Under the pieces are notes generated by a model that saw only the letters and a program-made list of their open reading frames with translations, ran no database searches and had not been told where the DNA came from. Made by a program: the position numbers and the translations under genes. From an uncultured Granulosicoccus sp. (lineage in GTDB: Bacteria; Pseudomonadota; Gammaproteobacteria; Granulosicoccales; Granulosicoccaceae), in contig CALKLO010000131.1 in NCBI GenBank assembly GCA_937991945.1, forward strand, positions 1 through 39,407: a DNA stretch of 39,407 bases, written 5' to 3'. Positions 7,495-15,849 of the stretch are shown piece by piece. How positions within the stretch are numbered: the stretch's first letter is position 1; every line of letters begins with the position of its first letter.

Positions 7495-9322
7495 TGTACT
7501 CGCCCAGTTTTAATCGTCCTAGCGTGTCGTTTGTCGGTAGACCTTGATCGTTCCAGCCTCGTAAAGAGTAGTACTCAGGCAGCATGATATCGAGCTCAGC
7601 AACACGACCCTTTGCGACACCTGCAGGGCAGGGAGTCTCTAGCAGTCTTGGCGGTAGAGTATCGTCAGCTTTGGTTAAGCCTGCGCGAAGATTAAACAAC
7701 CGTTCTAAATTCCATATTCTTTCCCCGGTAACCATCAGACGCTCTTGCGTCCAATCGTCGCCACAGGCTGCACTGACTTGTTGCTGCAATTCGTCGACGT
7801 CCCAAGCAGCCAACGTGAATATACAAATACCCATGGAGTCGACCATGGCAATTTTGTCTTGAGAGTGCTTGCACGGCGCAGCCTTACCATTGCCACTTTG
7901 ATCTTCCATGTCTTCGGCAAATACATCGTGCTTCAGATGGCAGGCTCCTCGATTACTTGTGGCGTACCCTAAGCCCATTCCTTGCTGAGCACGAGAATCA
8001 TAACCAGCGAACTCTTGCCCTTTAACAACCATGGCAAGTTCTGGGCGGCCATAATGTTCGCACAGGCGTTTGGCGCCTAAGCCGAGCATTTTCCCAAACC
8101 CTTGATGCAGTCCGGTTTTCTCAGCCATGATCGTTAAGGCTTCAGCGTTACCAAAATTGAGCGCGATACCATCAGTTTCTTCTTGCGTGATTATGCCTAA
8201 CTCATACAATTCCATAGCAGCAGCTAGCGTCACACCGAATGAAATAGGATCCATGCCATGCTCGTTCATAAGATAGCCGGCAAACGTTAAGGCATCGATA
8301 TCGTCCACGCCAATAACAGGACCAAAAGCAAAGGCTGTTTCATATTCCAAACCACCCGACGCGTGGTGGTACTGAGGCCGGTCTCTGATGGCCCAATGGT
8401 TCTTGTCAATGTGCGCGATGCGTCCACAACCAATAGTGCAACCAAAGCAAGCTTTGTTAGTAATTAAATTGGTATGCCCGTTTTCGTTAGCATCAATCAT
8501 TGCACTCGGGTTTACTTTGTCGGTGCCTTCGAACATCACATCTTGGAAGTTGCGTGTCGGTAGTCCGCCAAACGCATTCATGGTATCAATCATGGCGTTT
8601 GTACCGAACTCGGTGAGATCTTTTCGACCTGCGTTGTCTTCCAGTAGTTTATGCGTGTGGGTGACCACCTTCATGAAGTGCGCAGGGTCGTCTACGTTGA
8701 CACCGCGTGTTCCACGAACCGCAATCGCTTTCAAGTTTTTGGAGCCCATAACAGCGCCAACACCGGAGCGTCCTGCAGCTCGGTGTAAATCGTTAACAAC
8801 ACACGCATAGCGAACGCCAACTTCACCAGCCACGCCAATAGATGCGACCTTAATTTGTGGGTCTTTGTGTGCTTCTTTGATGGTTTCTTCTGTATGCCAA
8901 ACGGTGGTGCCCCAATACTGATCAGCAGGTTCGATAGTGACTTGCTCATCTTGAATCAGTAAATAGACAGGTGATTTTGCACGCCCCTCCAAAATAAGTA
9001 AGTCGTATCCGGCAAACTTTAGTTCTGCGCCGAACTTACCACCCGAGTTAGAGCAAGCAATTGCGTTAGTTAATGGGCCTTTTGTGACCACAGCATAGCG
9101 ACCACCGGTTGATGCCATGGTGCCCGTGAGTGGGCCAGTAGCAAAAATAAGGACATTCTCTGGCGACATAGCATCGACAGTTGGGTCCATCATTTCCATA
9201 AGGTACTTGGTGGCTAAGCCACGCGAACCTAAGTAGTCATCTCGCCATTGTGTGTTTAATGGTTCGACCCGGGTAGTGCCATCCGATAGATTCGCTATCA
9301 AGACTCTGTTATGCCAACTCAT
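7484..9322 (-). CDS. aor: Tungsten-containing aldehyde:ferredoxin oxidoreductase, catalytic subunit
   Basis: The family oxidises aldehydes to carboxylates with a tungsten bis-pterin cofactor and one [4Fe-4S] cluster in the cytoplasm. At 612 residues it has full family length. The cluster ligands are visible as C292-x2-C295-x3-C299 (ACFGCTIGCG) plus a distant C500 in MGICIFT, a spacing close to that of the Pyrococcus enzyme. Pterin-binding regions include GGRYAVVTKGPLTN (73-86), the GGLEYET segment near 323-329 and QQGMGLGYATSNRGACH (446-462). The ATG overlaps the stop of the upstream polyferredoxin gene (ATGA), with GGAG seven bases before it. The MoaD-like gene overlaps its end. Which aldehyde is used, and whether W or Mo is inserted, cannot be read from sequence. 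Confidence 0.94.
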   Translation of the reverse strand: MSWHNRVLIANLSDGTTRVEPLNTQWRDDYLGSRGLATKYLMEMMDPTVDAMSPENVLIFATGPLTGTMASTGGRYAVVTKGPLTNAIACSNSGGKFGAELKFAGYDLLILEGRAKSPVYLLIQDEQVTIEPADQYWGTTVWHTEETIKEAHKDPQIKVASIGVAGEVGVRYACVVNDLHRAAGRSGVGAVMGSKNLKAIAVRGTRGVNVDDPAHFMKVVTHTHKLLEDNAGRKDLTEFGTNAMIDTMNAFGGLPTRNFQDVMFEGTDKVNPSAMIDANENGHTNLITNKACFGCTIGCGRIAHIDKNHWAIRDRPQYHHASGGLEYETAFAFGPVIGVDDIDALTFAGYLMNEHGMDPISFGVTLAAAMELYELGIITQEETDGIALNFGNAEALTIMAEKTGLHQGFGKMLGLGAKRLCEHYGRPELAMVVKGQEFAGYDSRAQQGMGLGYATSNRGACHLKHDVFAEDMEDQSGNGKAAPCKHSQDKIAMVDSMGICIFTLAAWDVDELQQQVSAACGDDWTQERLMVTGERIWNLERLFNLRAGLTKADDTLPPRLLETPCPAGVAKGRVAELDIMLPEYYSLRGWNDQGLPTNDTLGRLKLGEYSAS

Positions 9323-9744
9323 GTATTTGCTCCAGCTGGAACAGCATAAGTAATGGCACCGGTAGGGCAGGCCTCAGCACACTTTGGATCGCCGTCGCAT
9401 AGGTTGCATTTAGTAACCTTACCGCTTCGGGTGTTGAAGTTGATAGTGCCGTACGGGCAAGCCATGGTGCACACTTTACAACCGACACACAGTGAATCGT
9501 TTACGACTTTGGTTCCTAACTCTTGGTTGATGCTTATTGCATCAGTAGGGCAGGCCTTCATGCACCATGCCTCTTCGCATTGTGTGCAGGTGTAGGGAAC
9601 GTTACGTTTGCCGTGTTCGAATTCGAATACTTTTATTCTTGAAAACGCAGGTGCAAATAAACCCTCGTGCTCAAGTGAACAGGCAAGTTCGCACTGAACA
9701 CAGCTGGTGCATTTGTTAGCATCCAGAATTAGTTGTTTCAACAT
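9319..9744 (-). CDS. Four-cluster polyferredoxin, electron-transfer subunit of the aldehyde oxidoreductase
   Basis: The 141-residue protein contains 16 cysteines in four groups: CTSCVQCELAC (12-22), CTQCEEAWCMKACP, CVGCKVCTMACP and CNLCDGDPKCAEACP. This is the pattern of the four-[4Fe-4S] ferredoxin-like subunits (HycB/DmsB type, AorA in Aromatoleum) that pair with oxidoreductases. It has no signal peptide, which fits a cytoplasmic partner. It is coupled to the catalytic gene by an ATGA overlap and preceded by AAAGGAAC. The DUF937 gene ends 31 bases upstream on the same strand, so the transcript may start further up. No flavin-containing AorC-like gene lies next to it. Confidence 0.92.
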   Translation of the reverse strand: MLKQLILDANKCTSCVQCELACSLEHEGLFAPAFSRIKVFEFEHGKRNVPYTCTQCEEAWCMKACPTDAISINQELGTKVVNDSLCVGCKVCTMACPYGTINFNTRSGKVTKCNLCDGDPKCAEACPTGAITYAVPAGANT

Positions 9745-9775
9745 TTAGCCTGTTCCTTTGAGTAAGGGAGTTGCG

Positions 9776-10318
9776 TTATCGCAACATGGTTTTAGCAGCC
9801 ATACCGAGAACGTCATCCCAGATGGATCCATCCCTATCACCGTCCAATAGCGAGGTCAGAAGACCGCCGCTGCCTGCGCGGGTGTTTGTTGCCGAGCCAC
9901 CAATAACTTTTTTACTCAATGCACCCATCACTAGAGAGGCAACTATGGGCAACATTTTTTTCAGCACGGTACTGCTCAGCCCAGATGTCTTGGACGCTCG
10001 GTTAGCGACTTCACGGCTGACTTTCTTATCGCCGAATATATGACCAAGAATATCGTTGCCGTCTTTGGTGGTATCGGGGGCACTAAGGGTTCCGGGTTTC
10101 TCCATATACTGCTTATGGCTGCCGGTACGTAGAGCCTCAAGCAGATCATCCATGCCTTGGCCATTTTCAGTGTTCTTTTGCAGGCCTCGAGACAGTGCAG
10201 GAATAAGTTCTTCGACTGCGGCGCGAGTTTCTTTCTCACTGAGATTGAAGTTTTTTTGAACTTCGTCAATCACTGCCTTATTTTCGTCGGCAAAGAGGGT
10301 GTCCAGAATATTGCTCAT
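9776..10318 (-). CDS. DUF937 family protein
   Basis: This is a 180-residue protein with an acidic N-terminal half (NILDTLFADENKAVIDEV) containing helical segments, then the DUF937 core: GNDILGHIFGDKK, VANRASKTSGLSSTVLKKMLPIVASLVMGALSK in shorter runs, and a glycine-rich tail GGLLTSLLDGDRDGS. DUF937 proteins (relatives of E. coli YidB) have no settled function. There is no signal peptide. It sits upstream of the ferredoxin-oxidoreductase genes in the same direction with a 31-base gap, so cotranscription is possible, though a functional link is not shown. An inverted repeat covers its likely ribosome binding site. Confidence 0.8.
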   Translation of the reverse strand: MSNILDTLFADENKAVIDEVQKNFNLSEKETRAAVEELIPALSRGLQKNTENGQGMDDLLEALRTGSHKQYMEKPGTLSAPDTTKDGNDILGHIFGDKKVSREVANRASKTSGLSSTVLKKMLPIVASLVMGALSKKVIGGSATNTRAGSGGLLTSLLDGDRDGSIWDDVLGMAAKTMLR

Positions 10319-10323
10319 GATCT

Positions 10324-10344
10324 GACCTTGTAAATGCGAAGGTC
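10324..10344 (-). promoter_or_regulatory. Inverted repeat covering the ribosome binding site of the DUF937 gene
   Basis: On the minus strand GACCTT and AAGGTC form a perfect six-base stem around nine bases. The 3' arm contains AAGG, seven bases before the ATG, so the hairpin would hide the ribosome binding site. It could equally be a DNA operator. Only the sequence is seen; regulation is inferred. Confidence 0.4.
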
Positions 10345-10417
10345 AAGAATATCACCCTAATTGATTAGCGCGCTTCCATCCGCGCACAGAAAAAACGTCT
10401 GGGGAGGTTATCAGTGT

Positions 10418-10813
10418 TCAGGTGTACTCGTCTTCACCCAACGAATTGTCTATCTGATCATCAAGGATGAAGGCTTCCCAGTCTTCGAGAATTTCACGAA
10501 AGTGCTTTAAACCGACCTGGTAGGTGGTTTCGCTGTGGGTGTGTTCGCCTTCAGTTAACACTTCCGCTGGCTCATTGATGGCAATGCTCACACCAGTGGG
10601 GGAGAAGGTAATGCAATGAGCGTTACCGATAAATTCGCGAGATTCGTCTGTTTCATCCTCAATTGCGGTGAGATCGTCCATGAGATCTCTGCAGATATGA
10701 TCGCTCCCCTGTACATCTTGCTCCAGGAAGTTCATGAGAGTTTTTTCGGCGACAGGCCCTCTAGCGCGTGGAGTGCCGTCTTTATCGAAGAAAAAATTAT
10801 GATTTCGTGACAT
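10418..10813 (-). CDS. Acidic hypothetical protein, possibly YacL/UPF0231-like
   Basis: This is a 131-residue, strongly acidic protein with no signal peptide or membrane segment. The order DKDGTPRARG near the start, an acidic helical middle, a strand region HCITFSPTGVSIAI and a final helix VGLKHFREILEDWEAFI resembles the layout of E. coli YacL (UPF0231), but identity is low by eye and the assignment is tentative. No function is known for that family. It lies 99 bases upstream of the DUF937 gene on the same strand, and 273 bases separate it from the divergent ABC operon. That gap contains a palindrome CCACATGTGG but no gene that I can support. Confidence 0.6.
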   Translation of the reverse strand: MSRNHNFFFDKDGTPRARGPVAEKTLMNFLEQDVQGSDHICRDLMDDLTAIEDETDESREFIGNAHCITFSPTGVSIAINEPAEVLTEGEHTHSETTYQVGLKHFREILEDWEAFILDDQIDNSLGEDEYT

Positions 10814-11086
10814 GTAATATTGTGCCGTTAATCTTGCACACCAGAGTGCCTATCGTACCCATATGATGACGAATTACCAACCCCTGAGGCCAATCTCTTG
10901 TGCTGACAATAGCATGGCTCCACATGTGGTTCAAAACTGTGCCCAATGGCAAAATCATAAAAAGCCCGATCCCATGCGGTTTCGTGATTTCTGACTTTAA
11001 AAAATGACACCCTTAACCTATTTAATTGGCTAGTAGTCGGCTGGTCCGGCAAGCTACACTACCGCGACCAATCCATGGAGTATTTT

Positions 11087-11887
11087 ATGAGCGATCTGAT
11101 TGCTGACGCGATCGATATGACATTTACCACGCCAAACGGTGATGTTGTCCGCGCGTTGAAAAATGTCAGTTTTACGCTCAAGGAGGGAGAGCTGCTTTCC
11201 GTTCTGGGGCCCTCCGGTTGTGGGAAGACGACTCTACTCAATTTAATCGCCGGTTTTCTTCGACCCACTGGCGGACTATTAACCTTGGGGGACCAGGAAA
11301 TTGATGGTCCCGGTGTAGAGCGAGGCATGGTGTTCCAGCAAGGGGCATTGTTCGAATGGCTCACCGTATCGGAAAATGTCGATTTCGGTTTGCGCATGAA
11401 AAACGCCAACAAAAAAGAGACTGCTCGAAAAGTGGAGGAGTGGCTGGAAATTGTTGGTCTGCAAGGATTTGGTGACACGCCTACCTATCAGCTTTCAGGT
11501 GGTATGCAACAACGCGTCGCTTTGGCCCGCTGCCTCATTAACGATCCAGACCTCATCCTGATGGATGAACCTCTCGGAGCTCTTGACGCACTGACGAGAG
11601 AAAAGATGCAGTCTCTCGTGTTGAAAATCTGGAAAGAGACGGGCAAGACAATCATGATCATCACTCACTCAGTGGAAGAAGCATTGCTGTTAGGTGAGCG
11701 CCTATTTGTCATGGCACCGCGTCCTGGTCGTCTACATAAAGAATATTCCCTGCCGTTCGCTGAGCTTGGTCTGGAGCAGGACCCTCGCGACATCAAGAAC
11801 AACAGCGAATTTGCGCAAACGCGTGAGGAAATACTCTCCATGATTTGGAATATGGAAGAAGAAATCATGGGGACAGCGTCATCATGA
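11087..11887 (+). CDS. ABC transporter ATP-binding protein, TauB/SsuB/NrtD type
   Basis: This 266-residue ATPase powers an importer of the nitrate/sulfonate/taurine class. Walker A is GPSGCGKT at 41-48, the Q-loop VFQQGAL at about 83-88, the signature LSGGMQQR at 136-143, Walker B LILMDEP at 156-162 and the H-loop His at 195 in [10 protein letters not shown]. The start at 11087 is preferred over the in-frame ATG at 11075 because GGAG (11077-11080) lies six bases before it. The stop overlaps the permease ATG (ATGA), so the two are translationally coupled. The substrate cannot be read from the ATPase. Confidence 0.93.
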   Translation: MSDLIADAIDMTFTTPNGDVVRALKNVSFTLKEGELLSVLGPSGCGKTTLLNLIAGFLRPTGGLLTLGDQEIDGPGVERGMVFQQGALFEWLTVSENVDFGLRMKNANKKETARKVEEWLEIVGLQGFGDTPTYQLSGGMQQRVALARCLINDPDLILMDEPLGALDALTREKMQSLVLKIWKETGKTIMIITHSVEEALLLGERLFVMAPRPGRLHKEYSLPFAELGLEQDPRDIKNNSEFAQTREEILSMIWNMEEEIMGTASS

Positions 11888-13782
11888 GTGCTGTAGGTTT
11901 AAGAGGCTTAGTTATCGGAGCCCTATTCATCGGTCTTTTCTTGGCATTGATTTCTTGCTGGATATACGGTCGACGACTAATCAAAAATGAGAAGACCGAT
12001 GCCGTATTCGGTAACCCAGTAAAAGCGTTAGGGGGCTGGCACTGGATCGTGTCAGGTGTCGCCACCATATTGTTGGTGTGGTTGTATTTCTCTTGGGATG
12101 CAGCGCGAGCATTTTTCCCGCAAGCCGCAAACGAGTTGTGTCAGGTGGCCAAGGTTAATACCGCTGTTCACCCTATGCGCTCATCATTTCCTTTCGATAC
12201 GCGTTTGCCTAAAGGTACGATCATTCTCGCGCGTGAAAATGGTCAACTCGCCAGGATAACGGCCGACTTAGGTAGTGCAGACTATTCGGACCAAGAGCGA
12301 GCGGAGCTTCAGCCTTACTTGGACAGGGCTCAGACTATCCTGACATCGATGGCAGCTGAAGGTAGTGTCGACAACGAAACGCTTCAGGCAATCACAGGCG
12401 TTTCACAACGTATCGATGATCTGACAGCGATTCTTGAAGCGGGCGAGCTACCGGAAGGGGCTGATGCTGCAATCATTCAGGCACGAGACGATCAACCAGG
12501 TTGGGGCGATAGCTCTCAAGAAGTCCCTGTTGATCCGACATCGCGTCGTGGTGCTTTGTTTGACTCAGTGGCCGCGCCGATGGCTGAAATATCTCGCGAT
12601 TTTTCTAAAATCCGAAACACTAACGCGAAGTTCGTTGAAGACGTTGCAGCTTTAGACGCTGAATTAAAAGCGTTATCTGATGGCAGTGAGTCAGCGGGTG
12701 TTATCGCTTTTGCACGCGACATGAACAAGCTACTTAAGCGGGTTGATAACGGTGCAGTCTTTCCACCGGGTGCGTTGGACCCCATAGAAGCGTCACTAGC
12801 GAGTTTTCACACGGTTCAGCAAGACAAGCAAGGTAGCTTGAAGCTCATTGATGCCATTGCTATGCCGTCCGGTACCATCTTGGCAGGTAACACTGCGTGC
12901 AGTGAGCAAGGTTCGGGGCGCTGGTTGCCAAAACCATCTGATACCTTCGCAACGTTGGTACGTTTGTCTGATCCAGAAGTTGGTTACAAAGGCTTTCCAT
13001 TGTTGTGGTACAAGCAAAAGCCGCTAGCTGAGATGGTCGGTTTCTTGGTTCCTGATTTTATTGCTGATCTAATCCCTGGTGAGTATCCTCGTCATGGCGC
13101 TAATGGGTTAGTTGAGCAAAACTTCAAAGCTAAAGTGTTAGCAATCGCGACTGGAAATTTTAACTCCCCGAACGTGCCAGTTCCGACTGGGCATGTATGG
13201 GATTCCGTTCTACGTGTACTAGCAGGTTTGTTCCTAGGTATTTTGCTGGGTGTTCCGTTGGGTCTATTTATGGGACTGTCCCGATTTGCGAAAGGCTTTT
13301 TCGATCCAATGATTGAGCTGTACAGGCCGGTACCACCTTTGGCTTGGGCGCCGTTGATCTTGACCATTTTCGGTATACAAGATGACGGTAAGATATTCCT
13401 GCTCTTTATGGTTGCTTTCGCCATTATGGTTATATCTGCCAGAACAGGGGCTACAGGTACGCAACTGTCTAAGATTCATGCAGCACACTCCTTGGGTGCT
13501 TCGCGTTGGCAGATTGTTCGCTCGGTTATCTTGCCTAACTCATTGCCTGAAATTCTCACCGGTATTCGTATCTCTATCGGTGTGTGTTGGGGAACCTTGG
13601 TAGCGGCGGAAATGTTGGCGGGTACCACGGGTATTGGTTTTGTAGAAAACGTTGCTAGAAAGCAATCTGACTACGAAATCATTTGGGTAACGATCATTCT
13701 GCTGGGCCTATTAGGTTTACTGTTTGATTTGATTATGCGTTTTGTTATTCACAAGACCATTCCATGGCGCGGCAAGGGCTAG
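11884..13782 (+). CDS. ABC transporter permease with a large extra domain before the transport core
   Basis: The C-terminal 195 residues (about 437-625) are a TauC/SsuC-type permease core with VWDSVLRVLAGLFLGILLGV, YRPVPPLAWAPLILTIFG and the EAA-like loop AAHSLGASRWQIVRSVILP. This family is normally about 250-280 residues, but the protein is 632. Two helices (about 6-28 and 52-72) are followed by some 360 residues (73-435) of non-membrane sequence with helical, coiled-coil-like stretches (residues 139-189 and 240-265), two cysteines (C86, C339) and a repeated-looking phrase LPKGTIILA / MPSGTILAG (109-117, 328-335). Given the flanking helices I infer a periplasmic location. No substrate-binding protein gene is adjacent. 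The start at 11884 overlaps the ATPase stop. Confidence 0.88.
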   Translation: MSAVGLRGLVIGALFIGLFLALISCWIYGRRLIKNEKTDAVFGNPVKALGGWHWIVSGVATILLVWLYFSWDAARAFFPQAANELCQVAKVNTAVHPMRSSFPFDTRLPKGTIILARENGQLARITADLGSADYSDQERAELQPYLDRAQTILTSMAAEGSVDNETLQAITGVSQRIDDLTAILEAGELPEGADAAIIQARDDQPGWGDSSQEVPVDPTSRRGALFDSVAAPMAEISRDFSKIRNTNAKFVEDVAALDAELKALSDGSESAGVIAFARDMNKLLKRVDNGAVFPPGALDPIEASLASFHTVQQDKQGSLKLIDAIAMPSGTILAGNTACSEQGSGRWLPKPSDTFATLVRLSDPEVGYKGFPLLWYKQKPLAEMVGFLVPDFIADLIPGEYPRHGANGLVEQNFKAKVLAIATGNFNSPNVPVPTGHVWDSVLRVLAGLFLGILLGVPLGLFMGLSRFAKGFFDPMIELYRPVPPLAWAPLILTIFGIQDDGKIFLLFMVAFAIMVISARTGATGTQLSKIHAAHSLGASRWQIVRSVILPNSLPEILTGIRISIGVCWGTLVAAEMLAGTTGIGFVENVARKQSDYEIIWVTIILLGLLGLLFDLIMRFVIHKTIPWRGKG

Positions 13783-13807
13783 TAAGCCTTTAAGCAGTCT
13801 TGAGGTG

Positions 13808-13829
13808 CGGGAGCTATACTTGGCTCCCG
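13808..13829 (+). other. Hairpin between the permease and response regulator genes
   Basis: A perfect stem CGGGAGC / GCTCCCG with an eight-base loop lies in the 69-base gap. No T-run follows, so it is at most a weak terminator or a stabilising or processing element between the transport genes and the two-component genes. Confidence 0.5.
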
Positions 13830-13851
13830 GGCCATATCGAAGAGCAGATTC

Positions 13852-14517
13852 GTGCGATTGTTAGTTGTCGAAGACGACCCAGAGTTGGTCGCCTATGTCC
13901 GAAGTGATTTGGTCAAGGCAGGCTTTGCTGTGGACGTTGCCGACAACGGCATAGACGCCGAGCACCTCGGCGACACAGAACCCTACGATGCGGTTGTTCT
14001 TGATCTAGGATTGCCGCAAAAGCCTGGCATGGACGTGCTGCACGCATGGCGAAGTCGTGGCAATAGAGTCCCCGTGATTGTGCTAACGGCTCGCGATGCC
14101 TGGTATGAGCGCGTTGATGGCTTTAAAGCTGGCGCAGACGACTACCTTGGTAAGCCATTCCATATAGAAGAGCTCATTGCCAGAATTCGTGCGCTGATTT
14201 ATCGTCGCCATGGCCGCACGTCTCATCGTATCGAAACACCGACCTTAAAACTGGATGAAGATGTTCAGCAGGTCGAGGTCAATGGTGAGACCCACCAGCT
14301 GACCGGAACAGAGTTTCGTCTATTGCGATACATGATGTTGAACAGCGGTCGCATCTTGTCTAAAACTCATCTGTCAGAGCACGTTTACGATCAGGAATCT
14401 GAGCGGGACAGTAATCTGATAGAAGTGTATATCCGACGGTTGCGTGAAAAAATCGGCAACCAGATGATCCTGACCAAGCGCGGTCAGGGCTATATTTTTA
14501 ACGATCCAAACACTTGA
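13852..14517 (+). CDS. PhoP/OmpR-family response regulator
   Basis: This 221-residue regulator has an intact receiver: acidic pocket E7-D8-D9, phospho-acceptor D51 in VVLDLGLP, T79 in VLTAR, K101 in GKPF. A winged-helix domain follows (about 125-218), with LTGTEFRLLRYMM, SNLIEVYIRRLREKI and the wing TKRGQGYIF. The start is GTG; it gives the canonical MRLLVVEDD opening. The PhoQ-like sensor follows with overlapping start and stop. Phosphorylation by that kinase would control DNA binding. The target genes are unknown; the ABC operon immediately upstream is an obvious candidate by position only. Confidence 0.93.
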   Translation: MRLLVVEDDPELVAYVRSDLVKAGFAVDVADNGIDAEHLGDTEPYDAVVLDLGLPQKPGMDVLHAWRSRGNRVPVIVLTARDAWYERVDGFKAGADDYLGKPFHIEELIARIRALIYRRHGRTSHRIETPTLKLDEDVQQVEVNGETHQLTGTEFRLLRYMMLNSGRILSKTHLSEHVYDQESERDSNLIEVYIRRLREKIGNQMILTKRGQGYIFNDPNT

Positions 14518-15845
14518 ACTCTCTTGAGCGCAGTCTTCAGATAGGGCTAGTTAGTAGTCTTATTGCGCTGATGTTTGTCTTCTGGTGGACGACAACGTTA
14601 GGCAGTCGTCTCATGATTGAGAGTTTTGTTTATCGAACTCTTGAGGCTGAAGCTAAAAGCATTGTATCGATTCTAGATTTTTCAGAAAGCGGCCCGCAAC
14701 TGGGAAACTACAAACTCAATCCTGCCTACGAAACGCCTGCTTCGGGTGAGTATTTCGTGCTGTTGCAGGGTCAAAAGCAGCTAATGTCCCGTTCAGCCTG
14801 GGATCAATTTTTCGACATTCCGGTTATGGTGCCGGGACAGCAACAAAAACGCCGCGCATTGGGTGTTGCGGGTGAGCGTTTGTTGATTTGGTCCGGTGGT
14901 TTCAACCGCGCTGGGTCAGAATTCACGATAGCCGTTGCGCAGAACATCGCACCCATAGAATATCGCCTGCGTGTGTTTCAGTGGTTTTCAGCCATTATCG
15001 CAATGCTACTGTTGGCAGCATCATTAGGTGTGCAACGCTGGATTGTCCGAGGCTCCGTGGAAAAGCTTGATGCCATTCGCCAAGACATGCTTAAGCTTGA
15101 ACACGGCAAGGCGGTGTCGCTGTCTGAAGATGTACCCTCAGAAATTGCGCCGCTGGTTAAAGAGTTCAATCGCCTGCTCAGGCGTTTTGATCAAAGGCTA
15201 AGACAGTCTCGAAATGCGGTAGGGAACTTAGCACACTCGCTCAAGGGGCCTTTGAACCTGCTTCTGCGCTCAGCAGAATCTGACCATATCGGCCGCGAAG
15301 AGCGAGCTTCAATTGCACAAAACACCGAGGCCATTCGTCAGCTCATTGAAAGTGAGTTAAAGCGCGCAAGGCTTGCAGGCAGAGGCACTGTTGGGCAGCG
15401 GTTTGATCTCGAATCAGAGATTAGGGCGCTTATTGGCTTGCTCGATCAAGTCTATTCAGAAAAAGCGGTAGATATTCGTTACAACATCGGTCCTGAGGTT
15501 GAGTTGGTGCACGATCGTCAAGATATGCTCGAATTGATAGGCAACTTGTTGGACAACGCGGTTAAGTGGAGCCGTTCGGTCGTCATCGTCAATATCCGTC
15601 AAGCCAACGGAATTTTGATTGAAGTGGAGGACGATGGTCCGGGTTGTTCGCCAGAGGAGCTCAGCCGACTCACCGGGCGGGGCGTGCGACTAGATGAAAC
15701 CGTAGCAGGGCATGGCTTAGGGCTATCCATAGTCACCGATATCGTAGACAGCTACGACGGTCGCTTGGATTTGGCCGCTTCAACCCGGTTAACTGGGCTG
15801 AAGGCAACGGCCTATTTACCCGCGAAAACACGCGAGCAGCATTAA
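14514..15845 (+). CDS. PhoQ-like sensor histidine kinase
   Basis: This 443-residue membrane kinase begins with a TTG that overlaps the TGA stop of the regulator gene, so the pair is translationally coupled. A first helix lies at about 8-30 and a second at about 155-175, enclosing a periplasmic sensor of about 120 residues. After a HAMP-like linker comes the phospho-acceptor H241 in NLAHSLKGPLN, then the N-box GNLLDNAVKWS (343-353), the G1 box EDDGPG (372-377) and the G2 box GLGLSIV (401-407). HSLKxPL is characteristic of PhoQ relatives. The signal sensed is not visible from sequence. Its 3' end stops four bases from the convergent yhbY. Confidence 0.92.
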   Translation: MNSLERSLQIGLVSSLIALMFVFWWTTTLGSRLMIESFVYRTLEAEAKSIVSILDFSESGPQLGNYKLNPAYETPASGEYFVLLQGQKQLMSRSAWDQFFDIPVMVPGQQQKRRALGVAGERLLIWSGGFNRAGSEFTIAVAQNIAPIEYRLRVFQWFSAIIAMLLLAASLGVQRWIVRGSVEKLDAIRQDMLKLEHGKAVSLSEDVPSEIAPLVKEFNRLLRRFDQRLRQSRNAVGNLAHSLKGPLNLLLRSAESDHIGREERASIAQNTEAIRQLIESELKRARLAGRGTVGQRFDLESEIRALIGLLDQVYSEKAVDIRYNIGPEVELVHDRQDMLELIGNLLDNAVKWSRSVVIVNIRQANGILIEVEDDGPGCSPEELSRLTGRGVRLDETVAGHGLGLSIVTDIVDSYDGRLDLAASTRLTGLKATAYLPAKTREQH

Positions 15846-15849
15846 TGGT

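Noticed and set aside
10921-10932. Palindrome CCACATGTGG in the gap before the ABC operon
   Set aside because: Ten bases are short enough to arise by chance and no second copy or promoter elements were seen around it, so I do not call an operator.
10828-11052. A 74-codon minus-strand frame in the gap before the ABC operon
   Set aside because: No ribosome binding site, no domain, irregular composition; the gap more likely holds the two divergent promoters.
11059-11478. A 139-codon minus-strand frame opposite the ABC ATPase
   Set aside because: Antisense to clear Walker and signature motifs; composition is proline and serine rich as expected for a shadow.
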